Program-made: the position numbers and the translations under genes | From: a virus | IMG/VR virus record: IMGVR_UViG_3300032294_000205 | Coordinates: 1 to 37,890 of that record | Reading direction: 5' to 3' (one strand) | Length of the DNA: 37,890 nucleotides | Part shown: positions 1 through 6,939 of the stretch, piece by piece | How the letters are laid out: each line of letters starts with the position of its first letter | Numbering within the stretch: the stretch's first letter is position 1 | The notes under the pieces: model-generated | Database searches by the model: none | Told to the model about the DNA's origin: nothing | The model's input: only the letters and a program-made list of their open reading frames with translations

Positions 1-480
1 AGCCTGAGGAGCGTACTGCGTAAACCAGTTCGTCTGGTTGGAAGAATCAAGGGGTTGCACTCGCTCGTAGTACAAAACCTCGAAGGCGTAATCGTCGTCT
101 GGTGTGGGGGCTACCAACCAGTGGGTGTAGTCGTAGTCACAGTAAAATTTAGGTACATCTGTCTGAGCAGGGTCTGGCCAGTACTCACGCACGTACTCGT
201 ACCTGCGGTTAAAGACTGGCTGACGTTTACCAGCGACTGTGACGTTAATTGAGACCGTTTTGTGCCACCGAGCTGGCTTGGCGATGATGTTGTCGCCAAT
301 CACCATGTTGCTGGTGTTGACAGTCATGTTGCCCAAGAACTTGATTTGAGAGGCGATAACCTGCTCAGCAAGCATGATAAACAGAGGGATTTTCTCGATT
401 GTGGCAGGGTCTGTACGCTCCAGATAGGACTGGATGTTTTCGACCAAGCTGTCATAGGTCATAACACTTGCGGTCGTCAT
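1..480 (-). CDS. Phage head-tail adaptor protein, 3' end cut by window edge
   Basis: The reading frame starts at ATG 480 and stays open to base 1, giving the first 160 residues. The C-terminus is missing. The N-terminus has an amphipathic helix (MTYDSLVENIQSYLER). A beta-rich part follows with the pattern 'P-KFYCDYDYTHWLVAPTP', then 'EVLYYERVQPLD' and 'TNWFT'. These are typical of the adaptor family that joins portal to tail in SU10-like podoviruses. The start has a strong Shine-Dalgarno (GAGGTGAAC) and overlaps the stop of a tiny upstream ORF (ATGA). The family call is from pattern memory; the frame itself is certain. Confidence 0.75.
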   Translation of the reverse strand, partial: MTTASVMTYDSLVENIQSYLERTDPATIEKIPLFIMLAEQVIASQIKFLGNMTVNTSNMVIGDNIIAKPARWHKTVSINVTVAGKRQPVFNRRYEYVREYWPDPAQTDVPKFYCDYDYTHWLVAPTPDDDYAFEVLYYERVQPLDSSNQTNWFTQYAPQA

Positions 481-509
481 GCGTTCACCTCGTAGATTCG
501 TTGGGACAT
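477..509 (-). other. 10-codon mini-ORF coupled to the adaptor gene
   Basis: ATG at 509 has AAAGG about nine bases upstream. It reads MSQRIYEVNA and stops in an ATGA overlap with the adaptor start at 480. It could be a leader peptide, the remnant of a longer gene, or chance. Only the RBS-like spacing and the exact stop-start overlap support it. Confidence 0.2.
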
Positions 510-521
510 TTTAGTATGCCT

Positions 522-998
522 TTAAGATAAAAACAACGCCCGTTCGTCGATACGCCGCTTTTGCAAGCCCTTGAGGATCTTCCCACCAGCCATGCAGTAC
601 TTCAGGAGCTCCTCAGCCGCACCCTCCATGTCCCCACGAAGCACCTTCTGGCGCAGGGTTGACCTCTGGAGCGTACCCAAACCTACATTGAAAGCAAAAG
701 ATACCAGTGCGTCAAACTGTCCTTGAGTAAGAGCAACAGGACAATAAGTAGCCACGCCTTTCTCAAACCTAGCAAGGTCTGCCCTAAGTATTGCATCGAC
801 TTCCTCCATTGAGTGTTTACGCATGGCCTCTGGCGGGGGCACAAAGGCGTCCCGCTGGTCTATCTTAAGTTTGCCCTGCTCTGGGAACATAACGTGCCCA
901 ACCCCCACCGTCCACAGCTTGGCTGGGCATTTGTAGGGATTCTGCCTCACGCCCTCGTGATGGCGAATCATGTGCAGGCACTTGGCTGAGATGTTCAT
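522..998 (-). CDS. Endolysin, T4-type lysozyme (GH24 muramidase)
   Basis: A 158-aa enzyme predicted to cleave the MurNAc-GlcNAc bond of peptidoglycan at the end of infection. The catalytic signature E-8aa-(D/C)-5aa-T is complete: E15 (HHEG), C24 and T30 (WTVGVGH). Cysteine takes the place of the T4 aspartate, as allowed in this family. The C-terminal half has the usual 'LTQGQFDALVSFAFNVG' and 'RRIDERALF' blocks. No signal peptide or signal-anchor segment is visible, so it should depend on a holin. Its ATG overlaps the stop of the holin candidate (ATGA), forming a holin-lysin pair. Confidence 0.93.
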   Translation of the reverse strand: MNISAKCLHMIRHHEGVRQNPYKCPAKLWTVGVGHVMFPEQGKLKIDQRDAFVPPPEAMRKHSMEEVDAILRADLARFEKGVATYCPVALTQGQFDALVSFAFNVGLGTLQRSTLRQKVLRGDMEGAAEELLKYCMAGGKILKGLQKRRIDERALFLS

Positions 999-1510
999 TT
1001 GCCAAACGCCCGACCGCCAAAGTGGAAAGCAATGATACTGGCAAACAACGCTTGGGTTTCAGGATCCCACAGCATCTCGGCCAACTCAGAGAACGGTACA
1101 CCACGGCTCCAGCCATAGGCAAACAGGCCCACATCTACAAACACTAACAGGAAGAAAAAGCCGTATGTGATGACTGGACGAACGCTGGCGCGAAGGTTTT
1201 TCATCCATGGGGATGTTCCCTCGTTCAAGGCTGTATCGTGAGCGTAGATGGCCTGCATCTCAGCCTGTTGAGCACCAATCAGAACCTGTGTCGTGTTAGC
1301 CGCGCTCTCAGTGGCCAGTTGCTCTGACTTGATATGCTCAATCCGCTCTTGGGCTTCAAACCCTGCTTTACGCAGTTCTAGCTCACGGGTGATCTGCATC
1401 TGGGCTAGGTCTAGCTCATGCCTCTTATCCGCACGGTCTTGGAAGAAGTCAAGAATCTTGGGCAATCCGCCCATTAGGAAGGAGATCAGGGTTGAGAGTA
1501 GTGTCAGCAT
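995..1510 (-). CDS. Putative holin, GTA-type 3-TM family
   Basis: A 171-aa membrane protein. It has a short hydrophobic N-terminus ('LLSTLISFLMGG'), a charged helical stretch (about residues 25-100), a clear membrane segment at about 112-133 ('VITYGFFFLLVFVDVGLFAYGW') and a hydrophobic C-terminal segment ending 'HFGGRAFGK'. This layout and the C-terminal glycine motif fit the three-TM holin family first described for gene-transfer-agent release. It lies directly before the lysozyme, with which it shares an ATGA overlap. Function is inferred from topology and neighbourhood. Confidence 0.75.
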   Translation of the reverse strand: MLTLLSTLISFLMGGLPKILDFFQDRADKRHELDLAQMQITRELELRKAGFEAQERIEHIKSEQLATESAANTTQVLIGAQQAEMQAIYAHDTALNEGTSPWMKNLRASVRPVITYGFFFLLVFVDVGLFAYGWSRGVPFSELAEMLWDPETQALFASIIAFHFGGRAFGK

Positions 1511-1660
1511 TTAAAGTCCAATCATTCCAAGAAGTTTATCTACGATTTTGCCTGCAAGCTCATCAGGAAGATACTGGAGCAGGCCAAGCACCCACCAAGC
1601 AATACACAGCCTGACAAAGACTTTGAGGAAGAGGTCAAACTGTTTCTGGTACTCATTCAC
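1511..1660 (-). CDS. Small one-TM protein of the lysis region, GTG start
   Basis: A 49-aa protein with a hydrophobic centre ('FLKVFVRLCIAWWVLGLL') and an amphipathic C-terminus. Upstream in-frame starts exist but would read through the end of the neighbouring gene. GTG 1660 is chosen because it forms a GTGA overlap with that gene's stop and has AAGG upstream. The stop TAA directly abuts the ATG of the holin gene. It could be an accessory holin, antiholin or spanin component; no family is recognised. Confidence 0.6.
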   Translation of the reverse strand: MNEYQKQFDLFLKVFVRLCIAWWVLGLLQYLPDELAGKIVDKLLGMIGL

Positions 1661-2157
1661 CGCCCACACCTTGACTTGGCACAGAAATCTTGTATCTCGG
1701 CAATGCCCCATCCAACTGCACCAAGGAGCATCACAATCACAACAGTACCAATCGCCCACGCCATCTGCTCTTGTTCTTCTTCTTTGCGCTTCTTCTCTTC
1801 AGCCTTTAACTCTGCTATCTCTTTGGCCTCGTCCCTGTCCATCTCAGCTTGACGGGCTTTGGCCGCATTCCATACGTCTATTCGGCCAGCTTGCATGAAG
1901 AGCATCTTTAACTGCTCCTCAAACCGCTTGGCCTCATCCAAGGCCATCTCAATCTGTAGCGCCGCACCAAGGTTGGATTTACCGCCTGTACGCTTGGCCT
2001 GTAGCATCGCTTTGGTAGCGGTGCTCTTGGCATCGAAAAGCCGCGAAATGGATGGAGCTAAGCCTGCTAGATCACTTGCAACCTTGCTGGCCTTCTTGAC
2101 TACGCTGATTGCGGTTTGTAGTCCTTCTAACGCTGTTATGGGGTCGATTGGGATCAT
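1657..2157 (-). CDS. Unknown protein with coiled coil and C-terminal membrane segment
   Basis: A 166-aa protein. Residues about 10-60 are alanine- and lysine-rich helix. Residues about 80-135 are highly charged and likely coiled coil ('AKEIAELKAEEKKRKEEE'). Then comes one membrane segment ('MAWAIGTVVIVMLLGAVGWGIA') and a short cysteine-containing tail. ATG 2157 is preferred over an in-frame TTG 12 bases upstream, which lacks a Shine-Dalgarno. Its position before the holin-lysin pair would suit a lysis or virion-internal role, but the family is not recognised. The coiled-coil/TM order is opposite to a usual i-spanin (TM first). Confidence 0.7.
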   Translation of the reverse strand: MIPIDPITALEGLQTAISVVKKASKVASDLAGLAPSISRLFDAKSTATKAMLQAKRTGGKSNLGAALQIEMALDEAKRFEEQLKMLFMQAGRIDVWNAAKARQAEMDRDEAKEIAELKAEEKKRKEEEQEQMAWAIGTVVIVMLLGAVGWGIAEIQDFCAKSRCGR

Positions 2158-2195
2158 GACTAAATCCAAAAAACTGAACTGCTTTTAGTCGAAAA

Positions 2196-2390
2196 CTAGA
2201 GCCCCAAGATCTTCTTAACAAGCTCGCCAGCAACGCCGGGGCCAAACAGCACGCACACAATCACCCCATACAAGAGGTACTCGATCTTGGTCATGCGCTT
2301 GTCCCCATCGCGCAGGGATCGGTCGATACTGTTGTATCGTTCTGTGCAAATTGCTTCGTGTACAGCCAATTTTGTTTCGACCGATTCCAT
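2196..2390 (-). CDS. Small tail-anchored membrane protein
   Basis: A 64-aa protein: a charged helical N-terminus ('ETKLAVHEAICTERYNSIDRS') and a single C-terminal membrane segment ('YLLYGVIVCVLFGPGVAGEL'). ATG 2390 is chosen over an upstream in-frame GTG because AAGGA lies seven bases before it. Such small helical TM proteins are common near phage lysis genes, sometimes annotated as class II holin-like; no firm function. Confidence 0.65.
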   Translation of the reverse strand: MESVETKLAVHEAICTERYNSIDRSLRDGDKRMTKIEYLLYGVIVCVLFGPGVAGELVKKILGL

Positions 2391-2405
2391 AAAATTCCTT
2401 AAAGA

Positions 2406-2423
2406 AGCCACCCGTAGGTGGCT
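2406..2423 (-). terminator. Hairpin between late genes, terminator-like on both strands
   Basis: A perfect 7-bp stem (AGCCACC/GGTGGCT) with a 4-base loop lies between the stop at 2429 and the start at 2390. On the minus strand it is followed by TCTTT; on the plus strand by AATTTTTA, which is the better U-tract. Confidence 0.55.
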
Positions 2424-2428
2424 AATTT

Positions 2429-2638
2429 TTACTCGGCAGGTTTTGCCAGAGCCTGCTTTAACATCTCAAAGAAAGCGTTCCTGCCTACTTGGAGCTGGTC
2501 AACGTTAAATCTTGCTGAGTCCAATTTGCGATCAAGATCTGCGACATGGTTGACAAGGGTCTGTTGATCCTTGGTCATGTCTTCAAAATGATACTCAACT
2601 CCGTCAATTGTCAGTGGGGTTTTTGTGTTGTTGCCCAT
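2429..2638 (-). CDS. DUF6447-like small protein
   Basis: A 69-aa protein with an N-terminal 'TPLTIDGVEYHFEDMTKDQQTLVNHV' block and a helical C-terminus ending 'NAFFEMLKQAL'. The order (short strand with T-I-D-G-V-E-Y, acidic linker, two helices) matches the DUF6447 family, found in many phages and without a known role. AAAGGAAAATC precedes the ATG. Identification is from motif memory. Confidence 0.7.
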   Translation of the reverse strand: MGNNTKTPLTIDGVEYHFEDMTKDQQTLVNHVADLDRKLDSARFNVDQLQVGRNAFFEMLKQALAKPAE

Positions 2639-2654
2639 GATTTTCCTTTAGTGT

Positions 2655-2676
2655 GCCATCAAGATCGAGTGATGGC
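2655..2676 (-). terminator. Hairpin between late genes
   Basis: A perfect 7-bp stem (GCCATCA/TGATGGC) with an 8-base loop sits between the stop at 2683 and the start at 2638. There is no clear U-tract on the minus strand, so it may stabilise or process mRNA rather than terminate. Confidence 0.4.
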
Positions 2677-2682
2677 TTCTCG

Positions 2683-2943
2683 TTAAACTGTTGGTGATGG
2701 TGGGCTAGAATCATATGGCTGTGGAGATGTTTGACTCCAAGCGTAAGTGGCGATGTTGGCGTAATATGCCTCATCCAGCACTGTGGATGCTGTTGGATCA
2801 TTTGGCACGAGGACGCAACGCCAGTAGGTTGATGAAATGACTTTGCCATCCTTTAGGACATCGGTTGTTTTGCGAACACCAATACACCCATTTGGTTGGA
2901 TGTTGAACTCGCTGATATAAGTGATTTCGGTAAATGTTGACAT
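2683..2943 (-). CDS. Unknown small protein after tail fibres
   Basis: An 86-aa protein with 'EFNIQPNGCIGVRKTTDVLKDGKVISSTYWRCVLVPND', a beta-strand-rich pattern, and a proline-rich tail. TAAGGA precedes the ATG at a normal distance. Short proteins of this look follow tail-fibre genes in related environmental phages; assembly chaperone or fibre-associated roles are possible but unsupported. No TM segment. Confidence 0.65.
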   Translation of the reverse strand: MSTFTEITYISEFNIQPNGCIGVRKTTDVLKDGKVISSTYWRCVLVPNDPTASTVLDEAYYANIATYAWSQTSPQPYDSSPPSPTV

Positions 2944-2988
2944 GATTTTTTCCTTAAATGTTTGTTACATTAGTTTAAAAATGTTTCG

Positions 2989-3606
2989 TTACACAGCATA
3001 AACAACTGTGCCACAATAAAGTCCAAGCACCAATGTACTGTTATTGTCATATCTTCTAAAGTTAAAAGTAGTTGCTGAACCATTCACTTGTGCGACCCAC
3101 AAAATCCCCGTGTTTAAATATTCCCTTGCCACTCCGCAGTTGTTCGTAGTGCTGGCGCTGGTAAACGGAAGCCCACTTATGACACTTATACTACCCGCAC
3201 TGTTACATTCAAATGCAAAAGAACAAATAACTCTGTTTCCAACTTTTGTGTATGTTCCAGAAACGGCAGTGATTGTCCCAGTTCCGCTAAATACTGCGGG
3301 AGTCCAAGTCCCCTCCTCATAGTCATCTAGCGTGTTTACGTCAGATGATGCTGATTGAGTTGCGGGAAAGGTGATGCCAGCACCAGAGGTCGATGGAGTA
3401 GCGTTACCAACGCTGATAGTTCCCAACGTCTGTAGATTGCCCGACGAGTTAAATCTTGCAACCTCAGTGCCTCCTTCTGCAAAAGCAATCGTGTCAGCCG
3501 CAGGGAAGAACATACCTGTGTTGGCATCAGTGCCTCTGATGGCAGGGGTCGCGGCAGAACCGTCAACATCGGATAGGCCGTCTGTTCCCGATAAAATTAA
3601 ACTCAT
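2989..3606 (-). CDS. Tail-fibre/receptor-binding protein
   Basis: A 205-aa protein. The N-terminal part carries 'PAIRGTDANTGMFFPAADTIAF' and 'GGTEVARFNSSGNL', a module recurrent in phage fibres. 'LDDYEEGTWTPAV' then opens a beta-rich C-terminal domain (about residues 90-205) that is probably the receptor-contact tip. It follows the S74-containing fibre with a two-base gap, so the two are likely co-translated. Fibre identity is strong; the receptor is unknown. Confidence 0.8.
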   Translation of the reverse strand: MSLILSGTDGLSDVDGSAATPAIRGTDANTGMFFPAADTIAFAEGGTEVARFNSSGNLQTLGTISVGNATPSTSGAGITFPATQSASSDVNTLDDYEEGTWTPAVFSGTGTITAVSGTYTKVGNRVICSFAFECNSAGSISVISGLPFTSASTTNNCGVAREYLNTGILWVAQVNGSATTFNFRRYDNNSTLVLGLYCGTVVYAV

Positions 3607-3608
3607 GC

Positions 3609-4790
3609 TTATGCTCCTTTGAGTGCGGCTACATCAGCCTGTAATTGAGTGATTAAAGCTTGTTGTTCTTGGATGCACTTCATCAATGCGTATTGCATAT
3701 CTGTTTGGTATATAGATAGGCGCATTTTTGAGCCATCTTTTTCTTCTGACCAATCAGATTCAACCACCAATTCAGGCGCAACAGCTTGAACATCTTGGGC
3801 CACCACGCCTAGCGTTAGGCCATCATCTTCTTCAAGGTTTTGGTCAATGTAGTTGTAAGTCTGCACAGGAATTGCACAGATTTTGGCGAGGTAATCACCC
3901 GCTGGTGAAAAGTTTGTTTTCTCTCTGCGGTCAGACAAATTGCTGTTGTTTGCGGAGTAGTTGTAAATGCCACCATTAGTTTTTACTTGAAAGCGAACTG
4001 TTGTGCTATCACCAAAATTTATTGCGTTTGTTGTGTTATTGGGTGAGTACCCTGTGTACGCAATGTTAAATGCATCTGGGCCTCCTGATGTAGCAGTGTT
4101 GGTAATTCTAAAACCGTTTATTCCGTCCCCGCTAAACTGGAGCACTTGTTTGTAAGAGATGTTTGAAGTAGTCCCTACCAGAAAGCTACCGCCTGAGTCT
4201 ATACGGGCACGTTCTGTGCCGCCACCCGTTGCAAAACCAATAGCCCCATTAGAACGAAGATATGGAACAGCGGAGTCAGATGACAGTGCCGAGCCAGCAC
4301 CCATCAGCATTGTGGAAGTGCCATCACCAACTGTTAAATATCCAGTTGAAGAACTACCAAGAACTTCTAAACGTGCAGACGGGCTGGTCTGTCCAATACC
4401 AAGCCGCCCACTAGCATCCAGAGTCATTGCTTGGGTGAACGTTATTGCGTTACCTGCTGTTCCAGAGGGGGCTGTTGCCCAAAAATGGGCTCCGTTATAT
4501 TGATAGTAGCGAGATGCAAAACCTGTGTTTATATAAATGTCCGCTGTTTCAGATGCATTTAATGTTGAGTTTGCATACAAAACAAAAGGTGTTGTTGTTG
4601 CGCCGCAAATGTTGCGTTTTACAAAAAACGAGCCAGATGGGCTTGCACTAGGAGTAGCACCAACACCTACATTCTGACTTGCGTCAATAGTGAGCGCCGT
4701 AGTGTTGGCTGTTTGTAGTTGCAGTATTCCGCTAGTGTCGGCAGTGTTAATTAAGCCTGCGCTCGTTGATGCGTTCAAAGTTACGGCCAT
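3609..4790 (-). CDS. Tail fibre with C-terminal peptidase S74 intramolecular chaperone
   Basis: A 393-aa fibre protein. Residues 1-270 are Thr/Ser/Gly/Asn-rich beta repeats ('LTIDASQNVGVGATP', 'MTLDASGRLGIGQTSP', 'ERARIDSGGSFLVGTT'). The C-terminal about 110 residues are an S74 domain: 'NLSDRREKTNF' with the predicted Ser-Lys dyad S286 and K291, 'GLTLGVVAQDVQAVAPELV', and a terminal coiled coil ('IQEQQALITQLQADVAAL'). S74 domains guide trimer folding and then cleave themselves off. The start overlaps the previous stop (TAATG). Confidence 0.92.
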   Translation of the reverse strand: MAVTLNASTSAGLINTADTSGILQLQTANTTALTIDASQNVGVGATPSASPSGSFFVKRNICGATTTPFVLYANSTLNASETADIYINTGFASRYYQYNGAHFWATAPSGTAGNAITFTQAMTLDASGRLGIGQTSPSARLEVLGSSSTGYLTVGDGTSTMLMGAGSALSSDSAVPYLRSNGAIGFATGGGTERARIDSGGSFLVGTTSNISYKQVLQFSGDGINGFRITNTATSGGPDAFNIAYTGYSPNNTTNAINFGDSTTVRFQVKTNGGIYNYSANNSNLSDRREKTNFSPAGDYLAKICAIPVQTYNYIDQNLEEDDGLTLGVVAQDVQAVAPELVVESDWSEEKDGSKMRLSIYQTDMQYALMKCIQEQQALITQLQADVAALKGA

Positions 4791-4957
4791 TATGTGTTCT
4801 CCTCATCTGCGGGGATTGGTGTGTTGCCTTCTTCAAGCCATTCCTGAAACTCAGGATAATCAGCCGTGCAAGTTAGACAGCATTTTCCGTCGTCGTCAAT
4901 ACGGGCAAAAATTTGCGTATCTTCGGGATTCAATTTTGTCAACATTTTGTAAATCAT
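4790..4957 (-). CDS. Small acidic protein inside fibre cassette
   Basis: A 55-aa protein with 'MLTKLNPEDTQIFARIDDDGKCCLTCTADYPEFQEWLEEGNTP'. ATG 4957 is chosen because it makes an ATGA overlap with the preceding fibre gene; an upstream in-frame ATG would overlap by 19 bases. It ends in a TAATG overlap with the next fibre gene. The 'DYPEFQEWLEEGNTP' part resembles proteins carried beside fibres in other phages, where tail-fibre assembly is suspected. No proven role. Confidence 0.65.
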   Translation of the reverse strand: MIYKMLTKLNPEDTQIFARIDDDGKCCLTCTADYPEFQEWLEEGNTPIPADEENT

Positions 4958-6174
4958 AATTCTGCACTCCATGCAAGAAAAGCGGTGTTTGCATTCCTCT
5001 CAACCATAATTCCATTTCCGCCAGTAAGGCCGCTTGCAACAGTAAAATTGACGGCTCCACCATTTTTCTGAGCGTTAGCAAACGATGGAACGTCTGTACA
5101 GGTTGCCGCCGTAGTGAGATAAGCCACTTTATAGTCTGATGCAGTACCTGTTTGCTCAACTGCAACGGGGTCAATCCGCATTTCGACAGCAAATGGCACA
5201 AAGATTCGAGCACGCGTTGCATCGTTTGCAAAACCAGCGCCAAATGTAGCATTGCTTGCCGTAGTAGCTACTTTGAAGTAGTAACGCTGACACAACTGCA
5301 ACTCAGTGGTATACGGTCTGTAGTCAAAGCTTGTTGCTGTTGCGCCCTTCTCTAGCTGTACGCCTGTTACTTGCCATGTTGCTCCGTTGGTGCCAGACAC
5401 ATTGACCTGTCCTGTTGGTGCAATCAATACAGATGTACCCCAAGAACCCGAAGTGCCTTGCAAAGAAGCCCCAGCGCCCAATGAAAAAGATACGTTTAAT
5501 CCAATGCCATTTGTTGTATTCCAAACACCACTAGTTTCGCCAGTGATTGTTACGGTTTTAAACTCCCAAGTATTTGCCGCACTGATTGAGTAAGAGAAAA
5601 CATAAAACCTAGTATCGGTAGCATTCCAAACTCCCCCGCCAAAAGTCCCAGTCAGCGAACTGCGAACCCAAAACGAAAGAGTTACTGGTTTGGCGTTGGC
5701 AGTACCCCACCCAAAATCAGCTATGTTAAAACCCTCTATTGGTTGTCTAAACTGAAACGCATCTGACGACCCAATTGAATAAGACGAAAGAGACGTAACA
5801 AGCATTGAATTAACAAACCCATCAGGAGCTACAGAACTTCTTTGAAATGAAATTTTTGATGCGGCAGAGCCAGTAAAAACACGATAAGCCCATCTATCAA
5901 CAAGATAGATTTGGGCGCTGGTGTTTGAGGCGGTAACTGTCCCAGAACTCCTCTGGTCAATCACCATTGCACCGTTGATGATGCGGTTCTTGAAGCCGTT
6001 ATAACCAATTGATGTTCCTGTGCCACCAGAAGCTTCAGGCAACACACTGGTAGATGTAGGCAACACAGCCATCGTGCCTGATGTGGCAGGCAGATCAATG
6101 ACCGTGCTCCCAGCAACGGCTGGCTCTTGTAGCGTGACGCTTCCGCTTGATGATCCAAGTAAAACAATGCTCAT
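4954..6174 (-). CDS. Tail fibre / receptor-binding protein
   Basis: A 406-aa protein. The N-terminus ('GSVTLQEPAVAGSTVIDLPATSGT') is a beta-repeat attachment module. 'GFKNRIINGAMVIDQR' and 'YLVDRWAYR' then begin a carbohydrate-binding-like beta-sandwich region seen in many phage fibres (about residues 60-280). 'QLEKGATATSFDYRPYTTELQLCQRYYFK' starts the tip domain. It overlaps the next small gene by four bases. The domain order is typical of receptor-binding fibres of short-tailed environmental phages. Confidence 0.87.
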   Translation of the reverse strand: MSIVLLGSSSGSVTLQEPAVAGSTVIDLPATSGTMAVLPTSTSVLPEASGGTGTSIGYNGFKNRIINGAMVIDQRSSGTVTASNTSAQIYLVDRWAYRVFTGSAASKISFQRSSVAPDGFVNSMLVTSLSSYSIGSSDAFQFRQPIEGFNIADFGWGTANAKPVTLSFWVRSSLTGTFGGGVWNATDTRFYVFSYSISAANTWEFKTVTITGETSGVWNTTNGIGLNVSFSLGAGASLQGTSGSWGTSVLIAPTGQVNVSGTNGATWQVTGVQLEKGATATSFDYRPYTTELQLCQRYYFKVATTASNATFGAGFANDATRARIFVPFAVEMRIDPVAVEQTGTASDYKVAYLTTAATCTDVPSFANAQKNGGAVNFTVASGLTGGNGIMVERNANTAFLAWSAEL

Positions 6175-6184
6175 GTTATATCCT

Positions 6185-6928
6185 TTACAAAACTACCCAG
6201 CGTGAGCCAGAGCTAACCGTAACCACGACACCACCACTGAGCGTAACTGGCCCAGATGACATCGCGCTTTGACCCGCCGCAATCGTGTAACTTGTCGCTA
6301 CAGTTTGGCTGTTCACAACAATACCGTTACTTGCTACCAATGCAGAAGCTTGCAACTCGCCTGTAGAAGGCTTGTACAAGAACTTAGCGTTCGATGTGTA
6401 GACCGTTGCGGCAGTTCCAGATGTTGCCGCCGCAGAGATCGGGTAAATGTTTGATGATGTCGAAACGTCGTTGACAATTGCCGCACCACCCACAGATGCC
6501 CATGCAGTGCCGTTATAGCCCTCAAACTCGGTCGTTGTGGTGTTAAAGCGCAACATACCGCTTGTAGGCGTAGGACGCTGTCCAGTCGTTCCCTTGCTGA
6601 TCGTTAGCGCACCAGTCGATGTGAAGCTTGAGTCAGACGAAGCTGTAAACCCTGTCGTTCCCAGAACCGTGCCGCTCCAAGTTAGAGAGCCAGAAGCACC
6701 GAAGGAGCCTGCGTTATTGAACTGGATCTGTGTGTTAGAGCCTGCCGCAATACCTGCACCACCAGCACCAGCCAACAGAGTAACTGTCCCGCTATTGTTC
6801 TTGAAGTAAAGCTTGCCGTCAGTGATGTTGATCGCCAACTCACCGTTTGCAAGGTTTCCTGAAGTTGGTACAGCCGCCGCAGTGGTGCTGAAATAAAGCT
6901 GAATTGGTGTAAAGCCTGCTTGTGCCAT
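6185..6928 (-). CDS. Tail fibre protein
   Basis: A 247-aa protein beginning 'MAQAGFTPIQLYFSTTAA', followed by 'NLANGELAINITDGKLYFKNNSGTV', a frequent N-terminal module of phage fibre proteins. 'TSGMLRFNTTTTEFEGYNGTAW' in the middle recurs, in diverged form, in the 761-aa fibre to the right ('SNGQFRFNSDTGTFDGYASGTW'). This shows module sharing within the cassette. A short Ser/Gly/Val-rich C-terminus ends 'SGSRWVVL'. Probably a structural fibre segment. Confidence 0.82.
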   Translation of the reverse strand: MAQAGFTPIQLYFSTTAAAVPTSGNLANGELAINITDGKLYFKNNSGTVTLLAGAGGAGIAAGSNTQIQFNNAGSFGASGSLTWSGTVLGTTGFTASSDSSFTSTGALTISKGTTGQRPTPTSGMLRFNTTTTEFEGYNGTAWASVGGAAIVNDVSTSSNIYPISAAATSGTAATVYTSNAKFLYKPSTGELQASALVASNGIVVNSQTVATSYTIAAGQSAMSSGPVTLSGGVVVTVSSGSRWVVL

Positions 6929-6939
6929 TTTCTATTTCC

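Noticed and set aside
1511-1759. Longer 82-aa reading of the small lysis-region gene, with a Cys/Trp-rich N-terminus
   Set aside because: The extra 33 residues lie inside the coiled-coil protein gene in another frame. GTG 1660 with its GTGA overlap gives a normal operon junction.
2944-2988. Short direct repeat TGTAAC-(G)AAACATTT in the gap before the 86-aa gene
   Set aside because: Too short and imperfect to assign a function. No hairpin or promoter hexamers at a fitting distance.
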